A DNA stretch of 16,689 bases, from assembly GCA_041485125.1 (NCBI GenBank), contig JBGPIT010000063.1:1-16689 (forward strand), read 5' to 3'. This document shows, one piece after another, positions 13,597 through 16,689 of this stretch (the first letter of the stretch is position 1; each line of letters begins with the position of its first letter). Origin of the DNA: JBGPIT01 sp041485125 (GTDB lineage Bacteria > Desulfobacterota > Binatia > UTPRO1). A program made the translations under genes and the position numbers. Under the pieces are notes generated by a model. That model had not been told where the DNA came from. It ran no database searches and saw only the letters and a list, made by a program, of their open reading frames with translations.

Positions 13597-15052
13597 GCAC
13601 GTAGCCGAGCGCCCGCAGCTGCTTCACCAGATCTTCCGGGGCGGCGGACCACGGCTGGAGCGGCCCTTGCAGCTCGCGCCGATCGCGATGCGCGGCGAGC
13701 TCAGCCGCGAGTGAGGCGGCGAGCCGCGTGTCGCTCTCGACGCGATTGTCCGCCTCGGCGACGTCGGTCGGCATGAAGAGCTCACGCGGCGCGCTCGGCA
13801 CGACCTTCGACTTGCCGCGCTGGATCGCCGGCTCCGGCGTCTCGATGAGGGTGCCCTCGTCGGTGGTGACCCGCCAGCGCAGCGGACCCTCGCTCGCGTC
13901 GGTGCAGATCTCTTCGGCGAAGAGCGGACGCGCGGGCCAGCGCCGCCACCAGCCGTCGAGGATCGGCGTCAGGTCGCGGCCGTCGAGCGTGCGGGCCGGC
14001 GTGAGCCCGAAGCGCGCGAGGATCGTCGGCACGATGTCGACGAGGCTCACGGGGACGTCGCTGGTGCGCGGGGTGAGACCGGGCTCGACCCAGATGAGGG
14101 GAATCCGCACCAGCTCGTCGTAGAGGGTGTGGCCGTGGCGCGCGCCGCTGCCGGTGTGCTCCCAGAACTCCTCGCCGTGGTCGCTGGTCACGACGACCAT
14201 GGTCGAGTCCTGCGCGCCGATCTCGCCGAGCGCCTTCCAGATCTCGCGCACCGCTTCGTCGGCTTGCGCGATGTCGCCGTCGTAGCGCGCCAAGAGGAAC
14301 TCGCGCTCGTCGGCGGTCGGCACCATGCGCTCGCAGCACACCAGCTGTGCGAGCGGCGAGGTGTTCCGCTCGTGATCCCAGTCGGCGACGCCCCAGATGC
14401 CTTTCAGCCGGCCGGGATCGATGGCGTGCGCGTAGCGCTCGTCGCGATACGGCACGTGCGCGACGTAGGTGTGGTAGAAAAAGAAGAACGGCCGCTCGCG
14501 GCCGTGATCGCGGAGCCACTGCACCGGCCGCGGCATCGGGACGTAGCTGTGGACGCCTTCCTCGAAGGTCTCGAAGCCGCGATTCACCCTGAGCGCCTTC
14601 GAGACCCAGCCGCCGCCCGTGAACGCGGCCGTCTGGAAGCCGGCCGCGGCGAAGTCCTCCGCGAGCAGGCGCGGCACCAGCTCGTACAGCGCGTTCGCGC
14701 GCGGACCGCTGCGATGGATGGTCGACGGGTAGAGCCCGCTCAGCATCGACGCGTGCGCCGGCGCGGTCCAGGACGCCGTGCTGAAGGCGTTCGTGAAGCG
14801 GACGCCGCGCGCGGCGAGGGCGGCCAAGGTGGGCGTGTTGTCGCGACGACCGCCGTAGACGCTCGTCCGTCGCGGCGCGAGCGTATCGATGGAGATGAGG
14901 ACGAGGTTCTGCGGGCGCTCGCGCTTGCCCGGCGCGCAGCTGAACGCGAGCGCGGCCATGATCGCGAGGGCGACCGCGGCCGCCGTCGCGACGACGCGCC
15001 ACCGGCGTCGCGCGTCGGTCGGATCTGGTGATGCGTGTGGTGGCCGTCTCAC
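13592..15052 (-). CDS. Membrane-anchored sulfatase-like protein (alkaline phosphatase superfamily) with Thr at the nucleophile position
   Basis: 486 aa. One hydrophobic segment at about 20-38, ending near Cys39, anchors the protein; the box before Cys39 (ALAFSC) is a poor lipobox, so a membrane anchor is more likely than lipidation. The sulfatase fold is clear: LVLISIDTL with metal ligand Asp56, the activation region ASWTAPAHASMLSGLYPS (93-110), HTYVAHVPY, TSDHGEEFWEHTG with Asp291-His292, and ARHGHTLYDELVRIPL with His306/His308. The sulfatase motif C/S-x-P-x-R-x4-TG reads T-A-P-A-H-x4-SG here, so neither Cys nor Ser for formylglycine is present; Thr96 takes that place. Thr is the nucleophile in related phosphoethanolamine transferases, so it may be a transferase, a phospho-ester hydrolase or inactive. 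The start is GTG 15052. It is divergent from the P450 gene. Confidence 0.9.
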   Translation of the reverse strand: MRRPPHASPDPTDARRRWRVVATAAAVALAIMAALAFSCAPGKRERPQNLVLISIDTLAPRRTSVYGGRRDNTPTLAALAARGVRFTNAFSTASWTAPAHASMLSGLYPSTIHRSGPRANALYELVPRLLAEDFAAAGFQTAAFTGGGWVSKALRVNRGFETFEEGVHSYVPMPRPVQWLRDHGRERPFFFFYHTYVAHVPYRDERYAHAIDPGRLKGIWGVADWDHERNTSPLAQLVCCERMVPTADEREFLLARYDGDIAQADEAVREIWKALGEIGAQDSTMVVVTSDHGEEFWEHTGSGARHGHTLYDELVRIPLIWVEPGLTPRTSDVPVSLVDIVPTILARFGLTPARTLDGRDLTPILDGWWRRWPARPLFAEEICTDASEGPLRWRVTTDEGTLIETPEPAIQRGKSKVVPSAPRELFMPTDVAEADNRVESDTRLAASLAAELAAHRDRRELQGPLQPWSAAPEDLVKQLRALGYVQ

Positions 15053-15204
15053 GGCGTTTCGCGTCGGTCGCTACCACGCGGCTCGTCGCCGCGCCAAGAC
15101 GCGACGGTGCTCCAGCCGGAACCGTCTTGACTCTAAATTCTAACTTGTATTAGATTCCGCTCGACGCCGCCCCGTTGGCGGCGCAGCGAGGAGCGACGTC
15201 GATC
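15053..15204. other. Divergent intergenic region, sulfatase-like / P450
   Basis: 152 bp carrying the candidate P450 promoter. The part next to the sulfatase-like gene (15053-15120) is GC-rich; I see no clear promoter or SD for that gene there. Confidence 0.4.
15127..15156 (+). promoter_or_regulatory. Candidate sigma-70-like promoter for the P450-Rieske operon
   Basis: TTGACT (15127-15132) and TAGATT (15151-15156) are 18 bp apart in a strikingly AT-rich stretch within GC-rich DNA. A weak inverted repeat, TCTAA (15132-15136) and TTAGA (15150-15154), overlaps the spacer and -10, a possible regulator site. The predicted start is near 15163, leaving about 40 nt of leader to the GTG. Confidence 0.5.
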
Positions 15205-16470
15205 GTGGAGCCGAGCCCAGCGCCGTCCCTAACCGAGGCCGCGCGCATCTTCTTCGAGCCGCGGCGCTATGCCGACCTCGATGGCTGGCACGCGGCGGCG
15301 CGGCGGCTGCGGCGCGAGGATCCCATCCGTCGCGTTGACGCGCCCGGCTTCGAGCCGTTCGTCGCGATCACGCGCCACGCCGACATCGTCGAGATCGAGC
15401 GCCAGCCGGAGCGGTTCTGGAACACCGACGACGTCGTGCTGTTCCCGATCGGCCAGCTCGACCAGGTGAAGGCCGCCGGCGCCTTCATCCGCTCCCTCGT
15501 CCAGATGGACGGCGAGCAGCACCGCGCCACCCGGCAGATCACCAACGAGTGGTTCAAGCCGGGGAACCTCCGGCGCACGACCGAGCGGCGCGTGATCGAG
15601 CTGGCGCGGCGCTTCGTCGACCGCATGCTCGAGGGCGACGGCGCCTGCGACTTCGCGGCCGACATCGCGCTGCTCTACCCGCTGCACGTGATCATGAGCA
15701 TCCTCGGCGTGCCCGAGTCGGATGAGCCGCGCATGCTGCAGCTCACGCAGCAGCTCTTCGGCAACCAAGACCCGGACTTCGGCGGCGGCGACGCCGAGGC
15801 CGCGTTCCGCGGCGCGCTCGTCGACTTCGGCATGTACTTCAACCGGATGACGGCCGAGCGGCGCGCGTGTGCCGGCGGCGACCTGGCGTCGACGATCGCC
15901 AACGGTACGGTGCACGGCGAGCCGCTCGGCGATCTCGAGACGATCGGCTACTACGTCATCGTCGCGACCGCCGGACACGACACCACCTCGAGCTCGCTCG
16001 CGGGCGGCCTCGAGGCGCTGATCCGCCATCCCGAGCAGCTGCGCGCCCTGCAACGCGATCCCGCGCTCATCGACAACGCCGTCGAGGAGATCATCCGCTG
16101 GGTGACGCCGGTGCGGCACTTCCTGCGTCGCGTCCAGGAGGACTACGTGCTGCGCGGTACCACGATCCGTGCCGGCGAGCGCGTGCTGCTCTCGTACCTC
16201 TCCGGCAACCGCGACGAAGAGGTCTTCGCCGATCCGTTCCGTTTCGACGTCACGCGCGCCAACGCCGATCAGCACGTCGCCTTCGGCATCGGCCCGCACT
16301 TCTGTCTCGGCGCGCACCTCGCGCGCATGGAGCTGCGTGCCTTCTTCCGCGAGCTGCTGCCGCGTCTGGAGTCGATCGAGCTCGCGGGCGAGCCCGAGTA
16401 CACCGCGACGACCTTCGTCGGCGGCCCGAAGCGCGTCCCGATCCGCTACCGGCTCCGGCCGGGGGCCTGA
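15205..16470 (+). CDS. Cytochrome P450 monooxygenase
   Basis: 421 aa, the usual size of a soluble bacterial P450. These enzymes insert one oxygen atom into unactivated C-H bonds, fed by a ferredoxin or similar donor. Visible signatures: I-helix AGHDTTSSS (256-264) with the acid-Thr pair for proton delivery, K-helix E-x-x-R as Glu295-Arg298 (EEIIRW), and the heme loop FGIGPHFCLG (360-369) with Cys367 as thiolate ligand. The family within P450 cannot be named by eye. The GTG at 15205 was chosen because GAGGAG lies at 15188-15193, though its 11-nt gap is long. TTG 15175 would add 10 residues and has no SD. The gene is followed after 8 bp by a probable Rieske oxygenase gene, so the two likely form a catabolic or biosynthetic operon. 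No ferredoxin partner is in the window. Confidence 0.95.
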   Translation: MEPSPAPSLTEAARIFFEPRRYADLDGWHAAARRLRREDPIRRVDAPGFEPFVAITRHADIVEIERQPERFWNTDDVVLFPIGQLDQVKAAGAFIRSLVQMDGEQHRATRQITNEWFKPGNLRRTTERRVIELARRFVDRMLEGDGACDFAADIALLYPLHVIMSILGVPESDEPRMLQLTQQLFGNQDPDFGGGDAEAAFRGALVDFGMYFNRMTAERRACAGGDLASTIANGTVHGEPLGDLETIGYYVIVATAGHDTTSSSLAGGLEALIRHPEQLRALQRDPALIDNAVEEIIRWVTPVRHFLRRVQEDYVLRGTTIRAGERVLLSYLSGNRDEEVFADPFRFDVTRANADQHVAFGIGPHFCLGAHLARMELRAFFRELLPRLESIELAGEPEYTATTFVGGPKRVPIRYRLRPGA

Positions 16471-16478
16471 GGCACAGC

Positions 16479-16689
16479 ATGGACCAGGCGACGCAGGAAC
16501 GGCTGACCGCCCGCATCACCGAGCTCCGGCGGCGGCGCACGACCGACCTCGCGGCGAGCACGTACCGGGTGCCGGCGGCGGACTACACCAGCGCCGCGAC
16601 GCTCGCGGCCGAGATCGACGCGATTTTTCTCGCCGGCCCGCTTATCGCGGGCCTTAGCGCGGACGCGCCCGCGCCCGGCGATTGGTTCA
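16479..16689 (+). CDS. Probable Rieske-type ring-hydroxylating oxygenase alpha subunit, N-terminal fragment
   Basis: ATG at 16479; the frame is open to the window edge (70 codons). The N-terminal layout fits Rieske oxygenase alpha subunits: a short helix, then STYRVPAADYTSAATLAAEIDAIF and a stretch ending in APAPGDWF. This matches the family pattern of a Y-T-x-x-x...E-x-x-x-IF block followed by P-x-PGD[WF] shortly before the Rieske domain. The diagnostic C-x-H...C-x-x-H iron-sulfur motif would lie beyond the edge, so the call rests on the N-terminal pattern alone. The gene starts 8 bp after the P450 stop, suggesting cotranscription. If right, it would add oxygen to, or demethylate, an aromatic, steroid or quaternary-amine substrate. 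Confidence 0.65.
   Translation, partial: MDQATQERLTARITELRRRRTTDLAASTYRVPAADYTSAATLAAEIDAIFLAGPLIAGLSADAPAPGDWF

Noticed and set aside
15229..16317. 362-codon minus-strand frame opposite the P450
   Set aside because: The P450 signatures on the plus strand are complete; the reverse frame has no domain.
16600..16625. Hairpin with GGCCCGC/GCGGGCC arms near the right edge
   Set aside because: It lies inside the coding frame of the probable Rieske gene, which continues to the edge; a terminator there is unlikely.

Overview
This is a GC-rich (roughly 70%) bacterial chromosomal window. I see no tRNA, rRNA, insertion sequence, integrase, phage gene or CRISPR array. The mix of a secreted repeat protein with a Thr-Pro linker and a myxococcal-type Cys-rich tail, an anchored sulfatase-fold protein without the usual nucleophile, a P450/Rieske oxygenase pair and frequent GTG starts suggests a lineage once placed in Deltaproteobacteria (Binatota/Desulfobacterota_B or Myxococcota-like). 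That assignment is inference; no marker gene in the window settles it.

Layout. Left end, minus strand: a secreted Cys-rich duplicated protein cut by the window edge (1-896), an exported protein of unknown function (1137-1763) and a rhomboid protease (2016-2777). Centre, strands alternating: a tandem split-barrel PNPOx-family protein (+, 2887-3864), a 3-hydroxyisobutyrate-dehydrogenase-like enzyme (-, 4220-5110), a zinc MDR alcohol dehydrogenase (+, 5172-6194), a short-chain dehydrogenase (-, 6256-7077), a TetR regulator (+, 7147-7791) and a stand-alone FEN-type 5' nuclease (-, 7814-8674). Right part: a secreted four-unit repeat protein (+, about 8902-10080), an MgtC/DUF4010-type membrane protein (+, 10150-11409), a RecQ helicase with a basic tail (+, 11596-13569), an anchored sulfatase-like protein (-, 13592-15052), a cytochrome P450 (+, 15205-16470) and the start of a probable Rieske oxygenase alpha subunit (+, 16479 to the edge).

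How genes work together. Most genes appear to be single transcription units: there are four convergent junctions, each with a GC-rich hairpin, and five divergent ones. The clearest regulatory unit is the divergent SDR/TetR pair. Their intergenic region holds a perfect 10-bp inverted repeat that also encodes two symmetric, face-to-face promoters. The clearest operon is P450 plus Rieske oxygenase (8-bp gap), behind an AT-rich promoter region. The oxidoreductases (HIBADH-like, MDR, SDR, P450, Rieske) fit catabolism or modification of lipid, terpenoid or aromatic substrates, but no substrate can be read from the sequence.

I do not see a convincing new multi-gene system. The most distinctive signals are the SDR/TetR operator-promoter palindrome, the coordinated loss of a cysteine pair in one unit of the repeat protein, the threonine-for-cysteine sulfatase-like protein, and the modified Rossmann loop in the MDR enzyme.
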